This document shows positions 6,963-15,007 of a stretch of 38,024 nt of DNA, piece after piece (positions within the stretch are counted from its first letter, which is position 1; each line of letters begins with the position of its first letter). The notes beneath the pieces were generated by a model that saw only the letters and a program-made list of their open reading frames with translations, was not told the origin of the DNA and searched no databases. The stretch covers positions 1-38,024 of the forward strand of contig CACZXN010000018.1 of the NCBI GenBank assembly GCA_902785075.1. Direction: 5' to 3'. This DNA is from an uncultured Bacteroidales bacterium. Its GTDB lineage: Bacteria; Bacteroidota; Bacteroidia; Bacteroidales; Bacteroidaceae. Made by a program: the position numbers and the translations under genes.

Positions 6963-7574
6963 ATGATGAAACGACTTGTCTGTTCTTTGCTGGTTGCAGC
7001 TCTCCTGTGGTTTCTGATGTTTTCGCCCCTCATCAGCCTACCGTTCAGTTTCTGGTGGGCTATGACTATTTCTGCCACGATTCTCATCACGCTGGCGTTT
7101 GGTTTGGGCGGCAAACAACCCCTTCGTGTTTGCTTAAGCGAGGTTGGTATGGGAGTTGGGATTGCTGTATTGCTGTGGGGTGTGTTTTGGTTGGGTGACA
7201 AGGTGTCACAATGGATGTTCGACTTTGCCCGTCCACAGGTTGACCTTATCTACGGCATGAAAGACGGACAAAGCCCTTTGTGGGTATCGCTTGCCCTGTT
7301 GCTGATTATCGGACCTGCCGAGGAATTGTTTTGGCGCGGATATGTCCAACGCACCCTCTCTTCGACTTATTCGCCCAATATCGCGTTTCTTGTGACTACC
7401 ATTATCTATGCTTTGGTACATCTACCTTCAGGCAACTTCATGCTTATCATGGCTGCGCTTGTTTGCGGTATTGCATGGGGAGGACTCTACCGTTTATTCC
7501 CTCGCCATCTGACTGCCATTATTCTGAGTCATGCACTCTGGGATGCAGCTGCCTTTGTGTGGTTCCCGTTCTGA
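6963..7574 (+). CDS. CPBP-family intramembrane metalloprotease
   Basis: 203 residues with about six membrane segments. The CPBP (Abi/Rce1-like) catalytic pattern is complete: EELFWR with E120, E121 and R125, a His in the next helix (H153, LVHLP), and SHALWD with H190 and D194. Family members cleave within the membrane; the substrate here is unknown. Two adjacent ATG codons (6963 and 6966) could start it. It follows menA by 22 bp and is likely co-transcribed, though this does not by itself link it to quinone metabolism. Confidence 0.85.
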   Translation: MMKRLVCSLLVAALLWFLMFSPLISLPFSFWWAMTISATILITLAFGLGGKQPLRVCLSEVGMGVGIAVLLWGVFWLGDKVSQWMFDFARPQVDLIYGMKDGQSPLWVSLALLLIIGPAEELFWRGYVQRTLSSTYSPNIAFLVTTIIYALVHLPSGNFMLIMAALVCGIAWGGLYRLFPRHLTAIILSHALWDAAAFVWFPF

Positions 7575-7642
7575 AAAGGACGAAAATTGCAACTATTTCA
7601 TAAAATATGTTGCTTTTTCCTGCTCAATACGAAAAAATGTTG

Positions 7643-7650
7643 TAACTTTG
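7643..7650 (+). promoter_or_regulatory. Bacteroidota -7 promoter element (recN operon)
   Basis: TAACTTTG followed by C, 41 bp before the recN ATG. It is the only good -7 match found ahead of the six-gene run recN to gldH. Confidence 0.75.
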
Positions 7651-7690
7651 CACTTTCAAAGTACAGAGTACTTTCAATCGTTGACGACAA

Positions 7691-9370
7691 ATGATACAAT
7701 CATTACATATTGAGCACTATGCACTGATTGACAGGCTGGACATCAGTTGGCATTCGGGTTTCTCGGTCATTACGGGCGAGACGGGTGCTGGTAAGTCCAT
7801 CATTCTGGGTGCCATAGGGCTGCTGTTGGGTGAACGTGCAGACACGAAAGCCATCAAAGCGGGCGAAAGGCGATGTATGATTGAAGCGGAGTTCGAACTG
7901 ACTGACAAACAGGCCGCAGAGGAGTTCTTCGCCCAAAACGATTTGGACTTCGACGGCTCGCACTGTATCGTACGTCGTGAACTGACAGCGGAGGGTAAGA
8001 GCAGAGCTTTCATCAACGACACGCCTGTCAACCTATCACTATTGAAGGAACTGGGTAGCCAGCTCATCGATATCCATTCCCAACACCAGAACCTGTTGCT
8101 GGGAAAAGAGGACTTCCAACTGAACTTGTTGGACATACTGGCACATGATGCTGAGGACCTGAAGAAATATAAGGACCTTTATGCTCATTACCTGACAACC
8201 CGTCAGCAACTGAAGGAGGCAAAGGAACTGGCTCAACACAGCCACGAGCAGGAAGACTACCTGCGGTTCCAGGCAACTCAATTGGCAGAAGCCGCCCTGA
8301 AAGCAGACGAGCAAGAAGAACTGGAAGCCGAGCAGGAAATGTTGAGTCATGCAGAGGAAATCAAGCGAAACCTGTATATGGCCCAGCAGTGTCTGGAAGC
8401 CGATGAGGATGCCAACACGCTGGAACGTGTGAAGCAAGGCATATCCGCACTTCAGAGTGCCAGCAAAGTGTATGCGAAAGTAGAGGAACTGACGCGACGA
8501 CTGGATAGCTGCTACTTAGAACTAAAGGATATTGCCGATGAAATCGGGCAAAATGCCGATGAGGTGGAATACGACCCACAACGGCTGGAACAGGTGGAGG
8601 AACGGTTGGACATCCTGTATTCACTACAGAAGAAACACAATGTCGATAGTGTAGGTGAACTCATCCAACTGCAAAAGAATCTTGAGCAACAATTGGCTCT
8701 GATAGACAACAGCGACGAACAAATTGCAGAACTGGAGCAGGCATTGAACGAAGCACAGAAGGCAGTGATGACGCAAGCCAAGCAACTGACAATGATGCGT
8801 CAGGAGGCCAAGAAAACCTTAGAAAAGGATATCGTAGGACGACTCATCGCATTGGGAATGCCTAACGTGACGTTCGAAGTGAAACTGACACAGACGGCAG
8901 AACCAGGATGGAGCGGCATTGATAAAGTGGAGTTCCGCTTCTCTGCCAACAAGAACGTACCCACACAACCCCTCTCTCAAATTGCTTCAGGCGGTGAAAT
9001 CGCACGTGTCATGCTGTCATTGAAGGCATTGATTGCTAGCACAGCAAAACTACCTACCATCATCTTTGATGAAATCGACACAGGCGTATCGGGCAAGATT
9101 GCCGAACAGATGGCACTGATGATGCAAGGCATGAGTCGGCAAGGGTGCCAGGTGGTGAGCATCACTCATCTGCCACAGATAGCCGCACGAGGTCAGCACC
9201 ACTATAAGGTGTTCAAGGAAGAGGGTGATGATAGTACCCTGACCCACATCACCGAACTCTCTGCAACGGAACGAGTTGAAGAGGTTGCTCACATGCTGAG
9301 CGGCTCCACTCTCACAGAAGCTGCGTTGAACAATGCAAAAGAGCTTTTAAGCAGCGAAGGAGGAATATAG
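7691..9370 (+). CDS. recN: DNA repair protein RecN
   Basis: 559 residues, the usual RecN length. It is an SMC-like ATPase acting early in double-strand break repair. The Walker A motif GETGAGKS lies at 29-36, a long coiled-coil region runs about 160-390, the ABC signature (SGGEIARVMLSL) is near 432, and Walker B (TIIFDEIDTGVSG) is near 456. It is the first gene of a tight run: the next gene starts 4 bp after its stop, and an AGGAGG Shine-Dalgarno for that gene (9358-9363) sits inside its 3' end. No SOS box is apparent, as is usual for Bacteroidota. Confidence 0.97.
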   Translation: MIQSLHIEHYALIDRLDISWHSGFSVITGETGAGKSIILGAIGLLLGERADTKAIKAGERRCMIEAEFELTDKQAAEEFFAQNDLDFDGSHCIVRRELTAEGKSRAFINDTPVNLSLLKELGSQLIDIHSQHQNLLLGKEDFQLNLLDILAHDAEDLKKYKDLYAHYLTTRQQLKEAKELAQHSHEQEDYLRFQATQLAEAALKADEQEELEAEQEMLSHAEEIKRNLYMAQQCLEADEDANTLERVKQGISALQSASKVYAKVEELTRRLDSCYLELKDIADEIGQNADEVEYDPQRLEQVEERLDILYSLQKKHNVDSVGELIQLQKNLEQQLALIDNSDEQIAELEQALNEAQKAVMTQAKQLTMMRQEAKKTLEKDIVGRLIALGMPNVTFEVKLTQTAEPGWSGIDKVEFRFSANKNVPTQPLSQIASGGEIARVMLSLKALIASTAKLPTIIFDEIDTGVSGKIAEQMALMMQGMSRQGCQVVSITHLPQIAARGQHHYKVFKEEGDDSTLTHITELSATERVEEVAHMLSGSTLTEAALNNAKELLSSEGGI

Positions 9371-9374
9371 TCGA

Positions 9375-11090
9375 ATGAATAAGCAATCAAAAACATATAT
9401 GAAACTGAAGATTATCATCATAACAGCTTTGAGTGTTGTCTGGTCGACGATGCAAGCCCAGGAGGCAGCAGTGCCTAAATGGGGCAGCAAGGCGATGAAA
9501 GCAATCGTGTCAGTACTGACGTACGACAAAGATAACAACCTGCTGAACTCAGGCACAGGATTCTATATCAACACCGAGGGAGTAGCCATTGCAGACTATC
9601 ATCTGTTCAAGGATGCCTATAGTGCCGTTGTGGTAGATGTGAATGGAGACAAGAGTCCCGTTAAATGGATTCTTGGCGCAGACGACACCTATTCGATTGT
9701 GAAATTCAAGGTAGATACAAAGAAGAATGTGGCGCTCACCAAAGCAGAATCTCCTTCATCCGAAGGTGCAATCGTATTTACCCTGAAATACACGAAAGGA
9801 AAACTGTCATCATGTCCAAGTGCTCAAGTCAATGCGATCAAGACGATTGCAGAAAGCTGTCCATACTATACGGTGTCGTATGCAACCGATGAATCATATC
9901 TGGGTGCACCTGTGTTTAACACCAAAGGTGACCTGATAGGTGTCACTCAACCTTCGATGGGTAGCAACGGATATGTGCTCGGTATAGGATTTGCAGACTC
10001 TCTTTCAATCAAGGCGATTATGTCAAAGATGAACGCAATGGCACTCGAAAACATACATATCGCAAAAGGATTGCCCGACAACGTATCGGAGAGTTTGGTT
10101 TACCTCTATATGAAGTCAAGCACGATGCCTAACGAGGAGTATCTCGACCTGCTCAACTTGTTTGTTGAAACCTATCCAGATAATGCAGAAGGGTATTTCC
10201 GCAGGGCAACTCCACTGATTGACCTACATCGCTTTGACGAAGCCGACCGCGACCTACAGACTTATTACAAGCTCAGCCCAGAGAAAGCGCTTGCCAATAC
10301 CAAGATTGCTGATATCATCAACACCAAACTTGTCTATCAGCCAGAGCCTCCTTATGAGAAATGGACGTTCGACCTCGCTTTAGAGTATATCAACAACGCA
10401 TTGGCAGAACAGCCTGATATCATCGAATATAAAATGCTGAAAGGCCAGATACTGATGTCGAAGAAGGATTTCAAGGCTGCGATTGACCATTATGACGCTA
10501 TCTGTAACAGCAAAGATCGTTCGCCCGAGGTGTATTACGCAGCCAGTCTTGCCCACGAAGGAGCAGGTGACAGCATAAGTGTGCAGATAGCGATGATTGA
10601 CAGCGCTTTGGCGATGTTCCCAACCCCAATGCCTGCAGAAGCAGCCAACTACGTGCTACGCAGAGGGCAGCTCTATTCTTTGGCAGAACACTATCGTGAA
10701 GCCGTAAGCGACTATAACCAATACTGTTTCCTATGCAATAACAAGGTGAACACATCGTTCTATTATGACAGAGCAAGGTTGGAGCAGAAAGCCAAGATGT
10801 ATCAGCAAGCCCTCGACGACCTGACAACAGCGATAGGCATGTCGCCACAAGCCGCTGTGCTCTATATCGAGAAATGTGCGCTATTACTGAAAGTGAACGA
10901 ACTGAACGAATGTATCAATACTGCAAACCAACTCCTTGCCATTGATCCGCAGAACGTAAATGCCCTCCGCATCATGGGTTATGCACAAACCCAAAACGGA
11001 GAAAAGGCAAAAGGAATCGCCAACTTGCAGAAAGCTGCAGACTTGGGCGACGAATCGTCAAAAGAACTGCTGAAAACTATTAATGAGTGA
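9375..11090 (+). CDS. Exported trypsin-like domain plus TPR protein, probably inactive
   Basis: 571 residues. ATG 9375 has AGGAGG 11 bp upstream; an in-frame ATG at 9399 would also start the signal peptide (KLKIIIITALSVVWSTMQA). Residues about 35-215 follow a trypsin-like fold: GTGFYINTEGVAIADYHLF supplies a His (H76), and DDTYSIVKFKV gives the Asp region (103-104). The segment that should read GNSGGP reads SYLGAP, placing Leu176 at the nucleophile position. About six TPR-like repeats fill residues 240-570. A periplasmic scaffold is a reasonable inference. It lies between recN and the acetyltransferase gene in the same transcript. Confidence 0.75.
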   Translation: MNKQSKTYMKLKIIIITALSVVWSTMQAQEAAVPKWGSKAMKAIVSVLTYDKDNNLLNSGTGFYINTEGVAIADYHLFKDAYSAVVVDVNGDKSPVKWILGADDTYSIVKFKVDTKKNVALTKAESPSSEGAIVFTLKYTKGKLSSCPSAQVNAIKTIAESCPYYTVSYATDESYLGAPVFNTKGDLIGVTQPSMGSNGYVLGIGFADSLSIKAIMSKMNAMALENIHIAKGLPDNVSESLVYLYMKSSTMPNEEYLDLLNLFVETYPDNAEGYFRRATPLIDLHRFDEADRDLQTYYKLSPEKALANTKIADIINTKLVYQPEPPYEKWTFDLALEYINNALAEQPDIIEYKMLKGQILMSKKDFKAAIDHYDAICNSKDRSPEVYYAASLAHEGAGDSISVQIAMIDSALAMFPTPMPAEAANYVLRRGQLYSLAEHYREAVSDYNQYCFLCNNKVNTSFYYDRARLEQKAKMYQQALDDLTTAIGMSPQAAVLYIEKCALLLKVNELNECINTANQLLAIDPQNVNALRIMGYAQTQNGEKAKGIANLQKAADLGDESSKELLKTINE

Positions 11091-11126
11091 AGCAAACAAT
11101 AATCCAATCAGACAAATAATTAAATC

Positions 11127-11882
11127 GTGAACTACGCATACCCCATCAATACAGCCAAAGAGATCGCCACACTCTCGAGGTCTATTCTCTTTCCAGATTT
11201 CTACGGAGACGATACCCGTAGTGTTGACACGAAGAAAATGTTGCTGAAAGACCTATTGGTAACACGTGTCATGACTCAGGAACTGGCAGAAGAGTTTATC
11301 AAACGACTCGACAACATCAGCCATAGCCTGCAAACCGATGTAGAAGCTGCCTATAATGGTGACCCTGCAGCAAAGAGCTATGATGAAATCATCTGTTGCT
11401 ATCCTGTCATCAAGGCACTCATCAACTACCGTGTGGCACATGAGTTGCTGACAATGGGGGTTGAGTTGATTCCACGTATCCTGACAGAGATGGCACATTC
11501 TGAAACAGGTATCGACATTCATCCAGGAGCACAGATTGGTGATTACTTCACGATTGACCACGGAACTGGAGTGGTGATTGGTGAGACCTGTGTGATCGGT
11601 AAAAACGTCAAACTATATCAGGGTGTGACGCTCGGAGCAAAGAGTTTCCCTCGTGACGAGAATGGTAACCCCATCAAAGGAATACCCAGACATCCTATAT
11701 TGGAGGATAACGTTATTGTATACAGTAACGCAACCATCCTTGGACGAATCACCATTGCTCGTGGAACGGTTATCGGAGGTAACCTCTGGGTAACAGAGAG
11801 TACGAAACCTGGAGAGCAACTGGTACAAGCTAAGAAACGTAAGAGTCATATTGTTAGACCAGAAGACTGGGGAGGACTATAA
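11127..11882 (+). CDS. cysE: Serine O-acetyltransferase (EpsC type)
   Basis: 251 residues. It makes O-acetylserine from serine and acetyl-CoA, the first step of cysteine synthesis. An N-terminal helical domain is followed by a left-handed beta-helix of hexapeptide repeats (about 125-235). Catalytic residues fit D130 (in DIHPG) and H145 (in IDHGTG), with the 15-residue spacing seen in E. coli CysE. The start is GTG: an in-frame TAA lies at 11121-11123 and the next Met is about 37 codons in. It is 36 bp after the TPR gene and 23 bp before the methyltransferase gene, so probably co-transcribed. Confidence 0.93.
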   Translation: MNYAYPINTAKEIATLSRSILFPDFYGDDTRSVDTKKMLLKDLLVTRVMTQELAEEFIKRLDNISHSLQTDVEAAYNGDPAAKSYDEIICCYPVIKALINYRVAHELLTMGVELIPRILTEMAHSETGIDIHPGAQIGDYFTIDHGTGVVIGETCVIGKNVKLYQGVTLGAKSFPRDENGNPIKGIPRHPILEDNVIVYSNATILGRITIARGTVIGGNLWVTESTKPGEQLVQAKKRKSHIVRPEDWGGL

Positions 11883-11905
11883 AACGACAAAATTGGAACG
11901 ATAAG

Positions 11906-13372
11906 ATGAAGATCATAGCCAAAACATTTGCCGGCCTTGAAGAACTGTTGGCAAAAGAATTAGAGAAATTAGGAGCTCAAAATATAGAGCAAGGAATTCG
12001 CATGGTGTCGTTCACAGGCGACAAGGCAATGCTCTATCGTGCGAACTTCTGTCTGCGAACAGCCGTCAAGATATTGATGCCTATACACGAATTCAAAGCA
12101 AGCGATGCAGACGAAGTGTACAATGAAGTGAAGAAAATTGACTGGTCGCAATATATGGATAATGACAGCACATTCGTTGTGGATGCTGTCGTGTTCTCAG
12201 AAGAGTTCAGACATTCACGATTTGCTGCCTATCGGGTAAAAGATGCTATTGCTGACTATTTCAGGGAAAAGACTGGCAAACGACCAAATGTGGGTATTTC
12301 GAACCCAGACATTCGAATCAATCTGCACATCGCAGAGGACAGAGTCACCATCTCACTCGACAGTTCAGGCGAGAGCCTGCATCAAAGAGGCTATCGGGTC
12401 GGAACAGTCACAGCTCCTCTCAACGAGGTATTGGCTGCAGGCATGATTATGCTGACAGGATGGGACGGAGATTCCGACTTCATCGACCCAATGTGTGGCT
12501 CGGGTACGATACTGATTGAGGCAGCATTAATTGCCCGTAACATCTACCCAGGTGTGTTCAGAAAGGAATTTGCATTTGAACGTTGGAAAGATTTCGACCC
12601 CGACCTTTTCGATGAAATCTATAACGATGACTCACAAGAACGGGAGTTCACACATAAGATTTACGGCTACGACATCAATCGTCGTGCAGTAGCTATTGCA
12701 CAGGAAAACGTAAAGGCTGCAGGTGTCAGCAGTTTTGTCGAAGTAAGTCAGCAAGACATCCGGGATATGGAGCAACCTCAGCAACCAGCTATCATCGTTA
12801 CCAATCCACCATACGGAGAACGTATCACCAGTGAAGACATTTTGGGATTGTATGGTGATATCGGTAGGACACTCAAGCATGCATTTGTAGGGAATGACGC
12901 TTGGATACTCAGCTACCATGAAGAGTGTTTCTCGAAAATCGGATTCCGTCCATCGACACGCATCATCTTATATAATGGAGCATTAGAGTGTGAGTTCCGC
13001 AAATATCAGGTCTTTGAAGGTAAACTGAAGGAACGTCGTGAAGAAGGTATGGACATCAAAACATCGGAAGACCGTCAGCGCAACTTGAAGTTCAAGAAGA
13101 AGAGACCTCTCCCGAATAGCTCTGAGGAAGCAGATCAAGATACGGTCGAAGAACCTCGACTGACCCGCCACAACTTTAAATGGGGCGACCGAGGTGCTGA
13201 TTACCGCCCCGATAATGACAATCATTATTTCAAATCGCGTCCGTTCGAGAAGAAAAACTCGGACAGAAAGCCGAAAAGCGATAGAAAAGAATGGCGCAAG
13301 GAGAAGCCCAAAGAAAACACGCGTAAACCAAAACTGAGATTTGATAGCGAAGGCAGACCGATAAAGGATTAA
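11906..13372 (+). CDS. THUMP-domain class I rRNA methyltransferase (RlmL-like)
   Basis: 488 residues. A THUMP RNA-binding domain (about 45-155) precedes a Rossmann methyltransferase with the SAM motif DPMCGSGTILIEA near 194 and the catalytic NPPYGERIT near 302, typical of N2-guanine methylation. It matches the first enzyme module of E. coli RlmL (23S m2G2445) and stand-alone YpsC-type proteins. The last 110 residues form a highly basic, Lys/Arg-rich, probably disordered tail likely to bind rRNA. It is 22 bp ahead of the PSP1 gene. Assignment to the exact rRNA position is inference. Confidence 0.88.
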   Translation: MKIIAKTFAGLEELLAKELEKLGAQNIEQGIRMVSFTGDKAMLYRANFCLRTAVKILMPIHEFKASDADEVYNEVKKIDWSQYMDNDSTFVVDAVVFSEEFRHSRFAAYRVKDAIADYFREKTGKRPNVGISNPDIRINLHIAEDRVTISLDSSGESLHQRGYRVGTVTAPLNEVLAAGMIMLTGWDGDSDFIDPMCGSGTILIEAALIARNIYPGVFRKEFAFERWKDFDPDLFDEIYNDDSQEREFTHKIYGYDINRRAVAIAQENVKAAGVSSFVEVSQQDIRDMEQPQQPAIIVTNPPYGERITSEDILGLYGDIGRTLKHAFVGNDAWILSYHEECFSKIGFRPSTRIILYNGALECEFRKYQVFEGKLKERREEGMDIKTSEDRQRNLKFKKKRPLPNSSEEADQDTVEEPRLTRHNFKWGDRGADYRPDNDNHYFKSRPFEKKNSDRKPKSDRKEWRKEKPKENTRKPKLRFDSEGRPIKD

Positions 13373-13394
13373 AAAACAAAAGACATTATAAAAT

Positions 13395-14504
13395 ATGAAC
13401 GAATTCAAAGTAGGTAATTGCTGCTGTGGACTTTCTGTGAAAGGATGCAACAAACAAACCGACAAACTCAACTCATACGACTGGCTGGCCGATTTGCCAG
13501 ACAACGAACACGCTTCAGAGCTTGTGGAGATACAGTTCAAGCCTCCTCGCAAAGGGTATTTCCTCAATTCCAACAATCTACAATTGGAAAAAGGAGACAT
13601 CGTAGCTGTTGAAGCAAGCCCTGGCCATGATATCGGAACGGTTACAATGACCGGTCGACTCGTAGCCTTGCAAGTAAAAAAAGCCAACTTACGTCCTGGG
13701 ACAGAATTCAAGCGGATTTATAGGAAGGCCCGTCCTGTGGATATGGATAAGTTTGCAGAGGCAAAAGCACGTGAGCATGAAACAATGATAGAATCACGTC
13801 AGATTGCCAAGAACCTAGGACTAGAGATGAAGATTGGCGATGTAGAATACCAAGGTGACGGAAACAAAGCAATTTTCTATTATATTGCAGACGACCGTGT
13901 GGATTTCCGCCAACTCATCAAGGTGCTGGCCGAGCGATTCAGAGTGCGTATAGAGATGAAACAGATTGGTGCACGCCAAGAGGCAGGCAGAATAGGAGGT
14001 ATAGGACCTTGTGGACGCGAATTGTGCTGTGCAACGTGGATGACAAAGTTTGTCAGTGTATCCACCAGTGCTGCCCGATTCCAAGACCTCTCACTCAATC
14101 CACAGAAACTAGCTGGTCAATGTGCCAAACTCAAGTGTTGCATGAACTATGAAGTTGACCAATATGTAGAATCGCTTAAAGGACTGCCTTCACGAGAGAT
14201 TTCCCTGCATACGATGGACGATGAATACTTCTATTTCAAGTCGGACATCATGGCGAAAATGATTACCTATTCAACAGATAAGCACTCACTGGTACGTGAG
14301 GAAACCATTACTGCTGCACGTGCTTTGGAAATTATAGGTATGAATCGCGAAGGGAAGAAACCTATGTCGTTACGCGAGGATTCTGTACCTGTTGATAATC
14401 GACCATACGACTTGTTGGATCAGGATAACATCAACAGATTCGATGCTGCCAAGAAAAAGAAGAAAAAGAAGAAGAAAAAACCTACAGAAGGACCAAAAGA
14501 GTGA
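13395..14504 (+). CDS. PSP1-domain protein, RicT/YaaT-like
   Basis: 369 residues. A Cys-rich N-terminus (CCC at 9-11, Cys18) and two Cys clusters, GPCGRELCC near 206 and GQCAKLKCC near 242, surround the PSP1 domain. In B. subtilis, RicT (YaaT) joins RicA and RicF in an Fe-S complex affecting RNA processing and phosphorelay; here RicA and RicF are not in the window. The C-terminus is a run of about 11 lysines, unusual for a folded end. The stop overlaps the gldH GTG by 4 bp (GTGA), giving translational coupling. Regulatory or RNA-related function is inferred from family only. Confidence 0.85.
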   Translation: MNEFKVGNCCCGLSVKGCNKQTDKLNSYDWLADLPDNEHASELVEIQFKPPRKGYFLNSNNLQLEKGDIVAVEASPGHDIGTVTMTGRLVALQVKKANLRPGTEFKRIYRKARPVDMDKFAEAKAREHETMIESRQIAKNLGLEMKIGDVEYQGDGNKAIFYYIADDRVDFRQLIKVLAERFRVRIEMKQIGARQEAGRIGGIGPCGRELCCATWMTKFVSVSTSAARFQDLSLNPQKLAGQCAKLKCCMNYEVDQYVESLKGLPSREISLHTMDDEYFYFKSDIMAKMITYSTDKHSLVREETITAARALEIIGMNREGKKPMSLREDSVPVDNRPYDLLDQDNINRFDAAKKKKKKKKKKPTEGPKE

Positions 14505-15007
14505 AAAGTAAGACAGCAAATAGTCAACAATCAACACACCATGGTAATCGATTTTCCCTCCGGAACATCGGCCACATCCTCGTAGTTCTGGTATTGATGG
14601 CATGCTCTGGAGGTACTATCTTACATGAATACCATGATGTGGATTTATGGGGATGGGATGCAACAGATACTGTCTCGTTTGTACTACCAACAATCACAGC
14701 ATCAGGTCATGTTGTCGCAACAATCGGTGTTAGATTCACCAACTCCTATCCTTATAATGATTTATTCTTACTTGGAACTCTAGAACGCGATTCAACAGTC
14801 GTCAGGAAGGACACCATCAAAGTGAGCATCTATAATGAGAAAGGAAACAATGAAGGCGAAGGATTCCCGTATGCAACCATAACCCAACCGATTGTTCCGA
14901 TTGAAGTTGACTCTGGCTATGCGTATGAATATAAGGTCAACCACATGATGCAAGACCCTCAAATAAAGGGTATAACAAGTGTTGGTCTTCACTTGAAATC
15001 AAACTAA
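14501..15007 (+). CDS. gldH: Gliding motility lipoprotein GldH
   Basis: 168 residues. A GTG start inside the PSP1 stop (GTGA overlap) gives a lipoprotein signal: the hydrophobic stretch HILVVLVLMACSG has lipobox LMAC. The mature part has the GldH pattern of an aromatic, acidic start (YHDVDLWGWDATDTVSF) and a beta-sandwich. GldH is a lipoprotein tied to gliding and the type IX system in Flavobacterium and is kept in non-gliding Bacteroidales. Its stop overlaps that of the opposing sulfatase gene by 4 bp (15004-15007). Confidence 0.88.
   Translation: MKSKTANSQQSTHHGNRFSLRNIGHILVVLVLMACSGGTILHEYHDVDLWGWDATDTVSFVLPTITASGHVVATIGVRFTNSYPYNDLFLLGTLERDSTVVRKDTIKVSIYNEKGNNEGEGFPYATITQPIVPIEVDSGYAYEYKVNHMMQDPQIKGITSVGLHLKSN

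Noticed and set aside
12983-13711. 242-codon ORF antisense across the methyltransferase-PSP1 junction
   Set aside because: It runs opposite two recognised genes and has no start-site or domain support.
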